A DNA stretch of 64,000 nucleotides from the NCBI GenBank assembly GCA_034438015.1, contig DAOTTD010000268.1, positions 1 to 64,000 on the forward strand, read 5' to 3'. Origin of the DNA: JACDAE01 sp034438015 (GTDB lineage: Bacteria > Chloroflexota > Ktedonobacteria > Ktedonobacterales > Ktedonobacteraceae). Positions 6,419-15,934 of this stretch are shown piece by piece. Every line of letters starts with the position of its first letter. Within the stretch, counting starts at the first letter, position 1. The notes under the pieces are model-generated. The model was not told where the DNA came from. It did not search any database and saw only the letters and a list, made by a program, of their open reading frames with translations. The translations under genes were made by a program, and so were the position numbers.

Positions 6419-9400
6419 TTACAACCTCCATACTTTGGCATTTTGAAAGATGACTTCGGTCTGGTTGTTACTGTATCCTGTCGCGATCAAGCCTATCCGA
6501 CCATGAGTAGAGGTGCTACTGCCGACGACAGCAATGCGTTGGTGATTGACATACAGTTCGATGGTCTTACCGTGGACAACGGCGGCAACCAGATTGGTTT
6601 GATTGAGCCCCCGGTGGATGGCTGGACTGGAATCCGCAAGCACAGCGCCGCTGAGATCGTCTATGTAATATATACCATCCTGGTAGATGGCAAAGTCGTA
6701 GTACTGGTCTTCGTTCGTAGGATCAATGCGAAAAGCAATGCCTCCCCCATCACCTTTGACAATCTTCACTTGGACTTCATAGATGAAATTCATAAAGTCC
6801 GTGTTCCTGGCGGAACATTGTACCTGGCTATCAGTGTTGATGTCATAGGCCCGATTGATGAACTGGCAATTGCCTTTTTCCGAATCATCTACTTTCCACT
6901 GATATCCTTTGCTGTTGTCTTGTAATGGATCGTCGAGTATCGGAGACATATTTTGTGGAGGATAAGCAATCGGTGATGCGTTGGCGACAGCTTCAGCAGT
7001 AGCATTGGCCTCGACCTGGGCAGTAGCAGTGGCATTGTCGGCAGTGGCAGTGGCATTGTAAGTATTTTGCACAGGTTGCAGGACTATACCCCAGGTACTC
7101 GCGTTACATACGAGAGCGAGAAGGAGAATGACCGCCGCAAGTAGGGCTGCGACGCGCTTTTCCTTGTTCACACTCGTTTTTCTGCTTGCAACAGAGGGAG
7201 AGGCTCTTTCTTCTCGCAGAGTGGTGTTGATCTGAGGGGTGCTGGCAAGAGCTGGCGAGAGGTCACTTCTCGCTGCAATCGCAGATGCTTCTTCAGGCAA
7301 AGGTGTCACGAGCGTAGCAAAATACTCCAATAGCAGCCGGTGGACAAAGATATAGCCCCCACCCACCTTGCGCAAGAGAATGCGCTCAACAGCATAATCG
7401 AGGAAGCGCGCACAGTTCCAGGGCAGAGCACTGGCTCGCCAGAGGAAGACGCGCAGCTGCACATGTTTGATACAGGCTATGCCCCCATTCAAGAGCCCGA
7501 AGAATAATCCAATGGAGAGACCAACAATGACACCGCTGAGAAACTGAGTGCTGGGGAAGTCTCTAGTGATCGTGCGACTATGGCTCACCAGAACAGGGAG
7601 ATCATATGTGAGCCACACAATGAGTCCAACAATCAACAAAACCCGTCCCCCATTATAGAGAGAATACCATATTCCCTGATTCGGCTTAAAGGAGTTGTGC
7701 CTTTCTAGTTGCCCGCTTGATACACCGTAGATCAGCCCGGTAATGAGTCCCGAGACGCATCCAACAGCCACCAGATAGATATCGTAACGTATATCTCCTA
7801 GCGGTGCTAACCTGGCAACCATTGAGCTGGTTAATAGCAAGAATGCGAAACTAATGCAACTCATATATATTCCAACAAGTACTCCACGACGTGCAGTAGA
7901 CCAGATCCTCTGTCTGGATGTGATGAGCCTGCGTCCATCAAGATTTCTCCGAGCAAATAGCGAGATCAGGAGAAAACATATCCCTTCAAGTAATATGAGA
8001 GGCGACAAAAAGATCAATGGACCAACAACAGTCTCCAGTAGGAAATAGAAAGGTATATAGCGGAAACTCGATACTACATACTGACCGAAACCTGAGATGA
8101 GTGAGCTGGAATGGAAGAGTATCAGCCACCCCAGTGACCCACCGACAATCGATGCGATTGCAGCCAGACGCGCATTTGCCCATGACCAGGTGATCACTTC
8201 AGCTGTTCTTATTTCCGCACTTTTGAGGTGGAGCAACCCAATGATCAATCCAATGGTCAGTCCCAGGTTCAATCCGATGACTGACCCGATGGCTGCTCCC
8301 AACAATGAAGAAGACGAGGAGGAAGAACCAACTATGACTCCAACCGCCAAACCAATCAGCCCACCCAACAATCCGCCAGAGACTCCTCCTGCAAGAGCGC
8401 GATACACAGAGCGCTGCCACTGCTTCGGCAGCCAGTCAGGCTGCATCTGCTCAAGGTAGAAGACGGTCTGGTTCTGCCGTTTCATCTGCCGGGCCAGGTA
8501 GGTGAGCCAGCGCGTTATCTGTTCGAGCTTATAGCGCTGCGAGGCACCACGGCGTTTGAGCATCTGCTGCACATAGGAGGCAAAGATCAGCTCTCGTTTG
8601 GCTTCAAGGGTTGTCTGCTCGCTGATCTTGTCGGGTGATGTTCCCTTGTAAGCAAACAACAGGACCGTAAGCATGAGGGGGGTCGTCGCCAGTTCGCGCA
8701 AGTCCGCATCTCGGCGCAGCGCCTCGCGCAGATCCTCCGCCTGTTTCCCCGCGCTCTCAAGGTAAGTAGCAATCTGTTCCTGTGTGAGTGGCTGAACCAC
8801 CACGGCGGTATGCAGGCGTAGCTGCGTGGGCTCATCGAGGTACTCAGTACTACGGCTACAGACCACGATCTGTACATCTGGATGCGTTTGTCGGTAGCAG
8901 TTGATGGCCTCTATGCAAGCCTTACGCGCGGCGGATGCCACCTCGTCCAACCCATCGAGCAGCAAAAGCAGGCGGTCCTCGTTGACCCAGGACTGTCCGA
9001 GCCGGCGCGGCACCTCGTAGCGGATGCTCAGTTCCTCAACCAGCCAGTCGCTGAGGGCAGATTGTTTCTTGGCCCAGGACGACAAGTTGAAGACCACGGG
9101 GATGGGAGCGGTTTCGTTCATCTGCGCACGGTCGAGCAGGTCACGCGCCAATTCAAGCAGCAGGGTCGTCTTCCCCGCGCCAGGCTCGCCCAGGATGAGC
9201 AGTCCACCTTCCGTCGCGTCATAGACCTGGGTAATACGCGTTCCTTCCGGCAGCGGCTGTGTGGGCCGATCCACTTCTTGTATCAGCAGTCGCCACGGAC
9301 TGTCCAGCACATCCACCTTTTCCTCCAATCCTAACACCATCAGTGCGGCACCGTGCAGCGATTGTTCCAGCACACCGGCAATCCAGGTGGCACGCACCCG

Positions 9401-9988
9401 TTTGAGCATACGCTGGTGGTTGCGATCAGCCAGCGCAGCAGGTGCTGGCGTGCTCATCGTGGCAGGGACACCAGACGCAGCTGGTACGGACGGGGTCTGC
9501 GTGCAAGTCAATGGGAGCTGCTCAATAGCGGCGCGGATGCCCCTGGCAATGTCACGAAACGCGGCATCCTGGTTGCTCCACTCGGTGACGGCTCTGGCGT
9601 CACGCGGCAAGCATTGCAAGTGGGTGAAGGGCGCACCCTCCCAATCGACAGGTCGCAAAAGAATAGGAATGACCTGGGCTTCGCCGCTTTGATGGCGTTG
9701 TAGGGCTCGCTGCATCTCGATGCCATAACAATAGTCGGAGTCCAGGAAGTCGGGGCTAATGAGCAAGAGGACAAGCTGTGCTGCCGTCAGATGAGCATCA
9801 ATCTCCTCGGCCCACCTGGTTCCAGGTACAATCTGCCGATCGTGCCAGGTAGAAATACAACCCTGTCGCTGTAAGAGGCGCAGATGTTTCTCCAACTGCG
9901 CTCGCAGTGGCTCGTCCTCATGGGCATACGAAAGAAACACCGTCACGGGCTGGTGAGTCTCTTGCTTGTCTCGCGTTTTCATCTCCAA
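6419..9988 (-). CDS. TIR-NACHT STAND ATPase with polytopic membrane region and extracytoplasmic C-terminal domain
   Basis: 1189 residues. Residues 14-160 are a TIR domain (VFLSYAHEDE; SPDFLDSDYCYGIEM with Glu91 at the position of the NADase catalytic glutamate). Residues 250-460 are a NACHT NTPase: Walker A GEPGAGKTT (267-275), Walker B LLLLLDGLDEVA (340-351). A glycine-rich multi-helix membrane region spans about 530-860. The segment GGYIFVHRLLLEYFA closes the STAND part. A last membrane helix near 946-970 leads to an NATATA-rich linker and a 180-residue beta-rich domain (GGGIAFRIDPTNEDQYYDFA; ELYVNHQRIAVVG) like LamG/DUF1080 sandwiches. This suggests an outside sensor coupled to a cytosolic TIR effector, as in bacterial defence or cell-suicide STANDs; function is inferred. 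Start is TTG 9988 or ATG 9982, neither with a strong ribosome-binding site. A MITE sits 12 bp upstream. Confidence 0.85.
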   Translation of the reverse strand: MEMKTRDKQETHQPVTVFLSYAHEDEPLRAQLEKHLRLLQRQGCISTWHDRQIVPGTRWAEEIDAHLTAAQLVLLLISPDFLDSDYCYGIEMQRALQRHQSGEAQVIPILLRPVDWEGAPFTHLQCLPRDARAVTEWSNQDAAFRDIARGIRAAIEQLPLTCTQTPSVPAASGVPATMSTPAPAALADRNHQRMLKRVRATWIAGVLEQSLHGAALMVLGLEEKVDVLDSPWRLLIQEVDRPTQPLPEGTRITQVYDATEGGLLILGEPGAGKTTLLLELARDLLDRAQMNETAPIPVVFNLSSWAKKQSALSDWLVEELSIRYEVPRRLGQSWVNEDRLLLLLDGLDEVASAARKACIEAINCYRQTHPDVQIVVCSRSTEYLDEPTQLRLHTAVVVQPLTQEQIATYLESAGKQAEDLREALRRDADLRELATTPLMLTVLLFAYKGTSPDKISEQTTLEAKRELIFASYVQQMLKRRGASQRYKLEQITRWLTYLARQMKRQNQTVFYLEQMQPDWLPKQWQRSVYRALAGGVSGGLLGGLIGLAVGVIVGSSSSSSSLLGAAIGSVIGLNLGLTIGLIIGLLHLKSAEIRTAEVITWSWANARLAAIASIVGGSLGWLILFHSSSLISGFGQYVVSSFRYIPFYFLLETVVGPLIFLSPLILLEGICFLLISLFARRNLDGRRLITSRQRIWSTARRGVLVGIYMSCISFAFLLLTSSMVARLAPLGDIRYDIYLVAVGCVSGLITGLIYGVSSGQLERHNSFKPNQGIWYSLYNGGRVLLIVGLIVWLTYDLPVLVSHSRTITRDFPSTQFLSGVIVGLSIGLFFGLLNGGIACIKHVQLRVFLWRASALPWNCARFLDYAVERILLRKVGGGYIFVHRLLLEYFATLVTPLPEEASAIAARSDLSPALASTPQINTTLREERASPSVASRKTSVNKEKRVAALLAAVILLLALVCNASTWGIVLQPVQNTYNATATADNATATAQVEANATAEAVANASPIAYPPQNMSPILDDPLQDNSKGYQWKVDDSEKGNCQFINRAYDINTDSQVQCSARNTDFMNFIYEVQVKIVKGDGGGIAFRIDPTNEDQYYDFAIYQDGIYYIDDLSGAVLADSSPAIHRGLNQTNLVAAVVHGKTIELYVNHQRIAVVGSSTSTHGRIGLIATGYSNNQTEVIFQNAKVWRL

Positions 9989-10000
9989 ATGCTACTCATT

Positions 10001-10106
10001 TCAAATCCGCTTCATCACTATGAAGACGCTAAGCATATGAACTTTTCTTGTATGGATTTCTTTCCGTTTGTGCTGAGGGTAATGATAACTATCTAAGCGG
10101 ATTTGA
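10001..10106. mobile_element. MITE-like element with IS630-type ends
   Basis: TCAAATCCGCTT (10001-10012) and AAGCGGATTTGA (10095-10106) are perfect 12-bp terminal inverted repeats around 82 bp with no coding content. The ends differ from those of the IS630 copy at 4.8-5.9 kb by a single base (AAGCGG versus AAACGG), so the element is probably mobilised by a related transposase. TA follows the right end, but the left flank is TT, so no clean TA duplication is seen. It lies 12 bp upstream of the TIR-NACHT start and may contain that gene's promoter. Confidence 0.6.
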
Positions 10107-10110
10107 TATG

Positions 10111-10301
10111 AGAGGGTGTCCGAAAAGGCGCCAGAGGCCAATTTGCACTGATGAGTTACTTCGGCTTAACAAGCCATCTCAGAAACACGCGACCGACACG
10201 TTCGTCACGAATGCCGCAAGGCAGGCAAAACAGATGGCTCCAGAAGCCAATAGAAGCTCAACAATGGAAAATAGCTTCTCTGGCCTTCTCGGACACCCTC
10301 T
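10111..10301. mobile_element. Second MITE-like element, 191 bp
   Basis: AGAGGGTGTCCGAAAAGGC (from 10111) and GCCTTCTCGGACACCCTCT (to 10301) are inverted repeats with one mismatch over 19 bp. The interior has no credible gene. The ends are unlike IS630 ends, so this is a different family, starting 4 bp after the first MITE. Confidence 0.6.
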
Positions 10302-10307
10302 GAGTAC

Positions 10308-10340
10308 AAAAATACCCTTCTATGTCAGAAGGGTATTTTT
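10308..10340. terminator. Bidirectional intrinsic terminator
   Basis: AATACCCTTCT (10311-10321), loop ATGTC, AGAAGGGTATT (10327-10337), flanked by A and T runs so that either strand ends in U5. No gene reads into it from the left on the plus strand now; it may be left from a gene lost when the MITEs arrived, or may insulate the 10524 gene. Confidence 0.7.
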
Positions 10341-10434
10341 CATGTTAGCACAGTAAATATAGCATGAGAGGAGACTAAAACTATGGAATAAAAGGCCAAA
10401 CTTGTCTACATTTTGCGATATTTCTTAAAACCGG

Positions 10435-10443
10435 TGATATACT
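10435..10443 (+). promoter_or_regulatory. Extended -10 promoter for the stress-protein gene
   Basis: TGATATACT gives an extended -10 (TG-A-TATACT, with TATACT at 10438-10443). A weak TTGCGA at 10413-10418 stands 19 bp upstream. It is about 80 bp before ATG 10524. Confidence 0.4.
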
Positions 10444-10523
10444 CTTCTTGTGGAACTTTTTATATCAGCATGTGCGTATATCAAAAGACTCACCACATTA
10501 TAGAGTGACAAAGGGGAATTTCT

Positions 10524-11258
10524 ATGCAAAAGTACTCTACTATAGTCGGCATATTTGATGATCATATAGCGGTGGTCGACGCCATTAAAGAACTGCGTCA
10601 GAGCGGCTTCAGTGATGACCAGATCGGCTTTGTGGTCCGCCATGACCGTGGCTCAAATACGGATGATGCAACGAAACAGGCACCGAACGCTATAGCCAGG
10701 GGCGTTGTTGGCGGACTGCTCGGGGCCGCCGATATGCTCCTGCTCCCGGTAACGGGTCCGGGCGAAGCAAGTACGATATTAGAGGCGGCTCTACCCGCTA
10801 CGGAGGAAGCCATCGATAACATGCGCAGTCCAGGCTCACATAGCGCAGAGCCTGCATCGTCATCCACGGCCTCCCCTTCCACGCCCGAGACGCCCACACA
10901 GACAGAGCAGGGTGAGCCAGCCGCAACCGATGAACCAGACTTCCTGGAAGAGCGGGGCACGAGCATTATTACAGGCAGCGTGATCGGCGGAACGCTCGGC
11001 GCGGTGGCAGCGATGCTGATTCCTGGCATCGGGCCGATACTGGCCGGCGGCCTCCTGGCTGCGACCTTCGGTGGCGCGGCCATCGGCGGCATAGCTGGCG
11101 GCTTCCTCGGCATGGGGATACCAGAACACCGCGCGCGCTACTACGAGCAACAATTCCAGGCCGGTCGCATTATTCTGACCGTCAAAGCCGGCAATCGGCA
11201 GCAGCAGGCGCTGGAAATCCTGCGTCAGCACGGTGCGCACGAGGTGGAGGCCCATTGA
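10524..11258 (+). CDS. General-stress-like protein with glycine-zipper segment
   Basis: 244 residues, ATG 10524 with AAAGGGGAA upstream. Residues 1-45 match the N-terminus of YflT/17M-type general stress proteins (TIVGIFDDHIAVVDAIKELR, then SGFSDDQIGFVVR). A glycine-rich hydrophobic hairpin follows (ARGVVGGLLGAADMLLLPVTG). A Ser/Thr/Pro linker (about 103-130) leads to a long glycine-zipper region near 145-200 (GSVIGGTLGAVAAMLIPGIG). The C-terminus (FQAGRIILTVKAGNRQQQAL, EILRQHGAHEVE) repeats the ferredoxin-like half typical of this family. It probably associates with membranes under stress; the exact role is unknown. Convergent with the aminopeptidase. Confidence 0.7.
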   Translation: MQKYSTIVGIFDDHIAVVDAIKELRQSGFSDDQIGFVVRHDRGSNTDDATKQAPNAIARGVVGGLLGAADMLLLPVTGPGEASTILEAALPATEEAIDNMRSPGSHSAEPASSSTASPSTPETPTQTEQGEPAATDEPDFLEERGTSIITGSVIGGTLGAVAAMLIPGIGPILAGGLLAATFGGAAIGGIAGGFLGMGIPEHRARYYEQQFQAGRIILTVKAGNRQQQALEILRQHGAHEVEAH

Positions 11259-11271
11259 CTCATATACCTTC

Positions 11272-11305
11272 TGTAGCCGCCCATGTTTCTCTAAGGACGG
11301 CTACA
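11272..11305. other. Hairpin between convergent genes
   Basis: TGTAGCCG (11272-11279) and CGGCTACA (11298-11305) form an 8-bp stem with an 18-nt loop between the stress-protein stop and the aminopeptidase stop. There is no T-run, so termination function is uncertain. Confidence 0.35.
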
Positions 11306-11359
11306 TCAGGAACTTGCTCACTTTCCTCCACAACAGGAGAGAGATTGGGATGAGCGCGC

Positions 11360-14056
11360 CTACTTTACGCGCGCCTCCAACGCTCCGAACTGCTCCTTCA
11401 ACTTGCGATTCTCCTCGCGCACTTCGTCGAGACCCTTGCGCAACTGCTTGATCTGCTCGTCGCCCTTGTCGCCTGTGCGCAGCTCGTGGGCAGCAAGGCG
11501 CATCTGACGCTGCACTCCGGAACTCAGTTCATGGCTGGCGCTGCGTTCCAGTACATCAATAGCACGCTTCTCGCCTAGCGCAGCCAGAGCATCTGCGGCA
11601 AGCGAGCGTGTAGGCTCCCATGTGTCATGTTCAACTGCATTAGTCAGTGCCGTTACCGCTCGCTGGCGCGCCTCTTCACTGTACAGGTAATGATTGTGTC
11701 CCACCGCCATCAATCCCGCGACTGCTCCAAGGCGTAGCGTTATGGCGCTGGTGTTTTCTAGCAGGTAGTTGGCGATTTCAGCGACGACGCGCTCCTCACC
11801 CGATGCTCCCAGTCCGTTGAAGATGCCACGCTCTACGACGTTCATCCACGTTCTGCGTTCAGCCAGTAGCTTTAGCAGGAACTCGACGTTACCTGCGATG
11901 CGCGTCCTGCCCAGCGCATCGGCGGCTCCGGCCTCGACGCGATAGCTAACATCTCCCCGCTGGAGTAGGGCTTGCAGCACTTCGGCGGAACGCTGCGCCA
12001 GTTCTGTCTGCTGCGGTGCCTGGAACTTTCCCAGTGCTCTAACGATTGCGGTGCGCTCACGCGGGAATTGCTGCGCGTCCAGCTCCTGCAATGCTTTGAT
12101 AAGCACGGATTGGGCCTTCTCACTCCCCAGAGAACCGAGCGCCTCGGCGGTGGCAACGCGCACGCCCCAGAAGGGATCTGTGTTCAGGGAGGTGCTGAGC
12201 GCCTCGATGCTCTCTTCCTCCCCTTTGTCTGCCAGCGCGCCCGCCGCCTCACTGCGACCCAACATATCGGGATCGTGGGCGAGCTGGTAACGCAGGATCG
12301 TGGCGGATCGCTCGAACTTCACGGTCTTCAACAGCCAGCCGTCGGGATCGAAGCGCACCAGCACTGGTTCGCGCTCCAACGGCATGTAAAAGCTCTGCTC
12401 GATCTGTCCGTCCTCGCCCACGACGACGCGCAGAGGGATCGATCGCGTCTCTTGCCCATCTCCAGCATCGGAGTTCGGAACGGTGAAGGCTAGGTCGACG
12501 GGCGTAACAAAGCACGGCGTCAGCTCATCCACTTTCTGCGCCTGCTTGATCTTGACTTTCGCCATGCTGTGCTCGCTATCCCAACTGTAACTGACTTCAA
12601 AGGCGGGATAGCCGCCGCTGTAGATCCACTGCTGGAAGAACTGCTCTAGACTGCGCCCGGTGGCTTCTTCAAACGTGCGCTCCAGATCAGCAGTGATGAC
12701 TTCTCGCTCGCGATAGCGTTCCAGGTAAGCCTTGATCGCGCGCCGGAACGCAGCATCACCAAGCTGGTGGCGCAGCATGTGCAGCACCCAGGCACCTTTG
12801 AAGTAGATGTGGTAGTCGAAGAGCTCGAAACCCTGATCGTAGTAGACGTAGTACACCACCGGACGCCGGTACCTGCGATCCTCACTGATATACCCGTTTT
12901 TATTGTTGAGCATCGATTGCTTGAAGTAGTCGACGCCGAGATCATGCTCGTTCCAGAGCTCCTCGCAGTAGGTGGCAAAGCCTTCGTTGAGCCAGCCGTT
13001 GGGCCAGTCGCGACAGGTGACGAGATCGCCGAACCACTGATGCGCCAGTTCGTGCGCCACGACCGCCCTGTATTCGGGACCCGTATCCAGGGAGGCGCGC
13101 TGATCGAGTAGCAAGGTAAATCCGTGCGTGGTCGCCGTGGTATGCTCCATCGCGCCTGTGTAGATCTCGACGACGGTCTGGGCATATTTATCATAGGGAT
13201 AGTCGACGCCCGTATACTGCGAGAAGAAGCGAATCATCTCTGGCGTCTTGCCCATGTAGAGGTGTGCATCGTCTTTACGGTCCTTACGCACGTAATAGTT
13301 GACAGGCTTTCCATTATACCTATCTTCAATGACCGCAAAGTCGCCAACGACCAGGGAGACCAGGTACATCGCCTGTGGTACGTCGAGACGCCAGTGGTGC
13401 GTCTTTGTCGCACCATGATCGGCGACGCTCAGCAGATTGCCGTTGGAAACGGTCAGGAAGCGAGCAGGCACGGTTACGATTATCTCTAGCGTGGCGCGAT
13501 CGTTGGGAGCGTCATGACAGGGAAACCAGTAACTATGATAGCGCGGCTGCCCAAACGTCCAGGCCTGCTCGGGGCGCGTCGGATCTTCCGGCGCAGGCTT
13601 TATGAAATGTAATCCTGTGCGCGGTCGCGCATGATAGGTCACGGCAACGGTAAACTCCTCGCCGTACCGATACGCTCGATCAAGCGTCACGATCAACTGG
13701 TTGCCGCTAGCAGAATATGCCAGCTCCTTTCCATCGTTCAGCGTAACCTTGTCGATATCCAGCTCAAACGCATCAAATGCAATCGTTTTGATCTCTTCGT
13801 ACAGCGTTACAAATGTCGTATATGCCGTTCCGCTCACGGCCTCCTGCTCGAAGTCCAGCGCAATCTCCAGTTTCACGTGCTGGATATCGGCAGGCCGATC
13901 GGGAGCATAGTGCACTTTATCGCCGGGCAGCTCAAACGCCTGCGCCCTCGGCGCGGGCTGAGAACCGCTTGAGCCTTCTCCATAATGAGCATCCAGAAAC
14001 AGCGCGCTATACCCATTTCCCAGTTCGCGCGCGCGCGTACGATTACAATAAGCCAC
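11360..14056 (-). CDS. M1 family zinc aminopeptidase with HEAT-like repeats
   Basis: 898 residues from GTG 14056 (AGAGG upstream). The N-terminal M1 beta domain covers about 45-240, with the GAMEN-type exopeptidase motif as GAMEH (301-305). The zinc motif HELAH is at 335-339 with the third ligand Glu358 in WLNEGFATY, the canonical HEXXH-18-E spacing. The C-terminal 300 residues are HEAT-like helical repeats (ALGSLGSEKAQSVLIKALQE; DALGRTRIAGNVEFLLKLLA), ending in a short coiled coil (EENRKLKEQFGALEARVK). It removes N-terminal residues from peptides; no signal peptide is seen, so it is cytosolic. It is divergent from the ABC1 kinase gene with about 117 bp between starts. Confidence 0.92.
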   Translation of the reverse strand: MAYCNRTRARELGNGYSALFLDAHYGEGSSGSQPAPRAQAFELPGDKVHYAPDRPADIQHVKLEIALDFEQEAVSGTAYTTFVTLYEEIKTIAFDAFELDIDKVTLNDGKELAYSASGNQLIVTLDRAYRYGEEFTVAVTYHARPRTGLHFIKPAPEDPTRPEQAWTFGQPRYHSYWFPCHDAPNDRATLEIIVTVPARFLTVSNGNLLSVADHGATKTHHWRLDVPQAMYLVSLVVGDFAVIEDRYNGKPVNYYVRKDRKDDAHLYMGKTPEMIRFFSQYTGVDYPYDKYAQTVVEIYTGAMEHTTATTHGFTLLLDQRASLDTGPEYRAVVAHELAHQWFGDLVTCRDWPNGWLNEGFATYCEELWNEHDLGVDYFKQSMLNNKNGYISEDRRYRRPVVYYVYYDQGFELFDYHIYFKGAWVLHMLRHQLGDAAFRRAIKAYLERYREREVITADLERTFEEATGRSLEQFFQQWIYSGGYPAFEVSYSWDSEHSMAKVKIKQAQKVDELTPCFVTPVDLAFTVPNSDAGDGQETRSIPLRVVVGEDGQIEQSFYMPLEREPVLVRFDPDGWLLKTVKFERSATILRYQLAHDPDMLGRSEAAGALADKGEEESIEALSTSLNTDPFWGVRVATAEALGSLGSEKAQSVLIKALQELDAQQFPRERTAIVRALGKFQAPQQTELAQRSAEVLQALLQRGDVSYRVEAGAADALGRTRIAGNVEFLLKLLAERRTWMNVVERGIFNGLGASGEERVVAEIANYLLENTSAITLRLGAVAGLMAVGHNHYLYSEEARQRAVTALTNAVEHDTWEPTRSLAADALAALGEKRAIDVLERSASHELSSGVQRQMRLAAHELRTGDKGDEQIKQLRKGLDEVREENRKLKEQFGALEARVK

Positions 14057-14173
14057 AATAACCTCTGCCTTTCCTCATTATTTCTCTCTACCAGATTTCC
14101 ACATCCCCATCCTTACATAGTAATATATACACACACTATTTTAAATCTCACATTTACCTTGCATGTGCGTATT

Positions 14174-15934
14174 ATGGTAGTAGAGAAAGCAAACAATGTT
14201 AAGCAGAAAGGCATAGCTCTTAATATGGGTACTAAACCCCACAGCATCAATAGATTCTCGCAGATAATACGCTTCTTTCGCGTGTCGAGATTACTCTTAT
14301 GGACAATATGGGTGATATACCGCGAGAGGCGCAGGGTTATACGCGCACGCGCACGCGGCAACTACGATGTGCAGCCTGACGTCGATATCTTGATCGATGT
14401 GCTGATGGCCTTCCGCAAAACTGCGCTTGAGCTGGGTGTGCTCATGATTAAACTGGGTCAGTTCCTCAGTTCGCGCGCGGACCTGCTGCCAGAAAGGGCG
14501 CTGCTCGTGCTCAGCTCTCTGCAAGATGAGGTGCCGCCAGCGCCCTTCGAGCACGTCGTCTATGTGATCGAGACCGAACTGGGCAGGCCCGTGGAGGAGA
14601 TTTTTAGCGTCCTGGAACGCAAGTGCATCGCCGCCGCATCCCTCGGCCAGGTGCATAGGGCTGTGCTGGCCTCGACGGGCGAGACCGTGGCGGTGAAGAT
14701 ACAACGTCCTAATATTGATGAACTTGTACGCATGGATCTAAGCACGCTGCGCTTCGTTATCCGGTTGATCAATCGCTTTTTTGATACGAGCAATTTCATC
14801 GATCTGATGGGCGTCTACCGCGAGTTCAAGCGCACGACGTATGAGGAGATCGATTATGTCACTGAGCTGGCGAACGCGAAACGCTTCAAGCAGATGTTCG
14901 GCGATGATCCGACGATCTACATTCCGCGCGTGCACGAGGAGTATGTGTCACGGCGCGTGCTAGTCCTGGAGTGGATCGAGGGCATCAAGATCAACGATTA
15001 TCCCGAGCTTGACGCACAGAAGATCAACCGTCTCGAAGTCGCTAAGCGCACCGTGGAGGCTTACTTTCATCAGTTCTTCGACGAGGGCTTCTTCCACGCC
15101 GATCCACATCCGGGCAATATCTTCGTGAAGAAGGGGTCGGAGCCTGATAATCCCATCATCACATTCGTCGATTTCGGTATGGTCGGTTCCGTGACGAAAA
15201 GTATGAAGCGGTCCTTCAAGGATGTCTTCATGGGTTTCATTCTGCGCGATTCGCGCACGCTGGTGAGCGCGCTGGCACGCCTGGGCTTTATCGGCGAGGG
15301 CGCGAATATGGTGTCGATCGAGCGCGGCATGGCTCTGATGATGGAGGAGTACTATGGGATGACGCTGGGCCAGGTGCGCGATCTGGACTTCTCCGAGGTG
15401 TCCCACGATATCGAGCGCCTCCTCTACGGGCAGCCTTTCCAGATTCCAGCGCAGCTCGCTTTTACAGGACGCGCGGTCAGTACGCTCGTCGGCGTCTCGA
15501 CCGGCCTCGCTCCCAATTTCAATTTCGTGGATGTCGCTACACCATACGCGCGTAAGTTCCTGGGCCTGGATGCCGCCGGTATCGGTCAGACCACGCAGCA
15601 GGTTATCAACCAGTTAATCGATGCGAGCAGAACGCTGCTGACTCTGCCCCATGCTATCGAGCAGCTCATCTCCAAACTCGATGCAGGCCAGATCGAGTTC
15701 AGGCTCGGTGGTGTCGGTCCGCTGACCGCGCGCCCACATAGGAACGGCAGGCGCAGGGGCAACGATGAGTTACCGGGAAACGGTGGCAGGGGTGGATATC
15801 TCCCGCTTGCCTTTGTGTTTACCCTCTTGCTTGTCGGCGGCATCTATCTCCTCTCAGGTGCACACGATAGTATCGGCGGCTGGTTCTGCCTGGTTCTTGC
15901 CGCCCTGACGGTGCTCGGTATGCTGCTGAGATGA
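14174..15934 (+). CDS. ABC1/UbiB family atypical kinase
   Basis: 586 residues if started at ATG 14174; ATG 14225 is an alternative, and neither has a strong ribosome-binding site. The earlier frame to 13985 overlaps the divergent aminopeptidase and is rejected. Family motifs: KLGQFLSSRADLLP (KxGQ, which replaces the glycine-rich loop), AAASLGQVHRA, AVKIQRP (lysine), FFHADPHPGNIF (catalytic loop) and TFVDFGMVG (metal-binding DFG). The C-terminus has two membrane helices (YLPLAFVFTLLLVGGIYLL and GGWFCLVLAALTVLGMLL), as in UbiB. The family is linked to isoprenoid-quinone biosynthesis. A second ABC1 kinase follows 105 bp downstream. Confidence 0.88.
   Translation: MVVEKANNVKQKGIALNMGTKPHSINRFSQIIRFFRVSRLLLWTIWVIYRERRRVIRARARGNYDVQPDVDILIDVLMAFRKTALELGVLMIKLGQFLSSRADLLPERALLVLSSLQDEVPPAPFEHVVYVIETELGRPVEEIFSVLERKCIAAASLGQVHRAVLASTGETVAVKIQRPNIDELVRMDLSTLRFVIRLINRFFDTSNFIDLMGVYREFKRTTYEEIDYVTELANAKRFKQMFGDDPTIYIPRVHEEYVSRRVLVLEWIEGIKINDYPELDAQKINRLEVAKRTVEAYFHQFFDEGFFHADPHPGNIFVKKGSEPDNPIITFVDFGMVGSVTKSMKRSFKDVFMGFILRDSRTLVSALARLGFIGEGANMVSIERGMALMMEEYYGMTLGQVRDLDFSEVSHDIERLLYGQPFQIPAQLAFTGRAVSTLVGVSTGLAPNFNFVDVATPYARKFLGLDAAGIGQTTQQVINQLIDASRTLLTLPHAIEQLISKLDAGQIEFRLGGVGPLTARPHRNGRRRGNDELPGNGGRGGYLPLAFVFTLLLVGGIYLLSGAHDSIGGWFCLVLAALTVLGMLLR

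Noticed and set aside
13985..14173. N-terminal extension of the first ABC1 kinase
   Set aside because: Overlaps the divergent aminopeptidase gene and is unlike the family.
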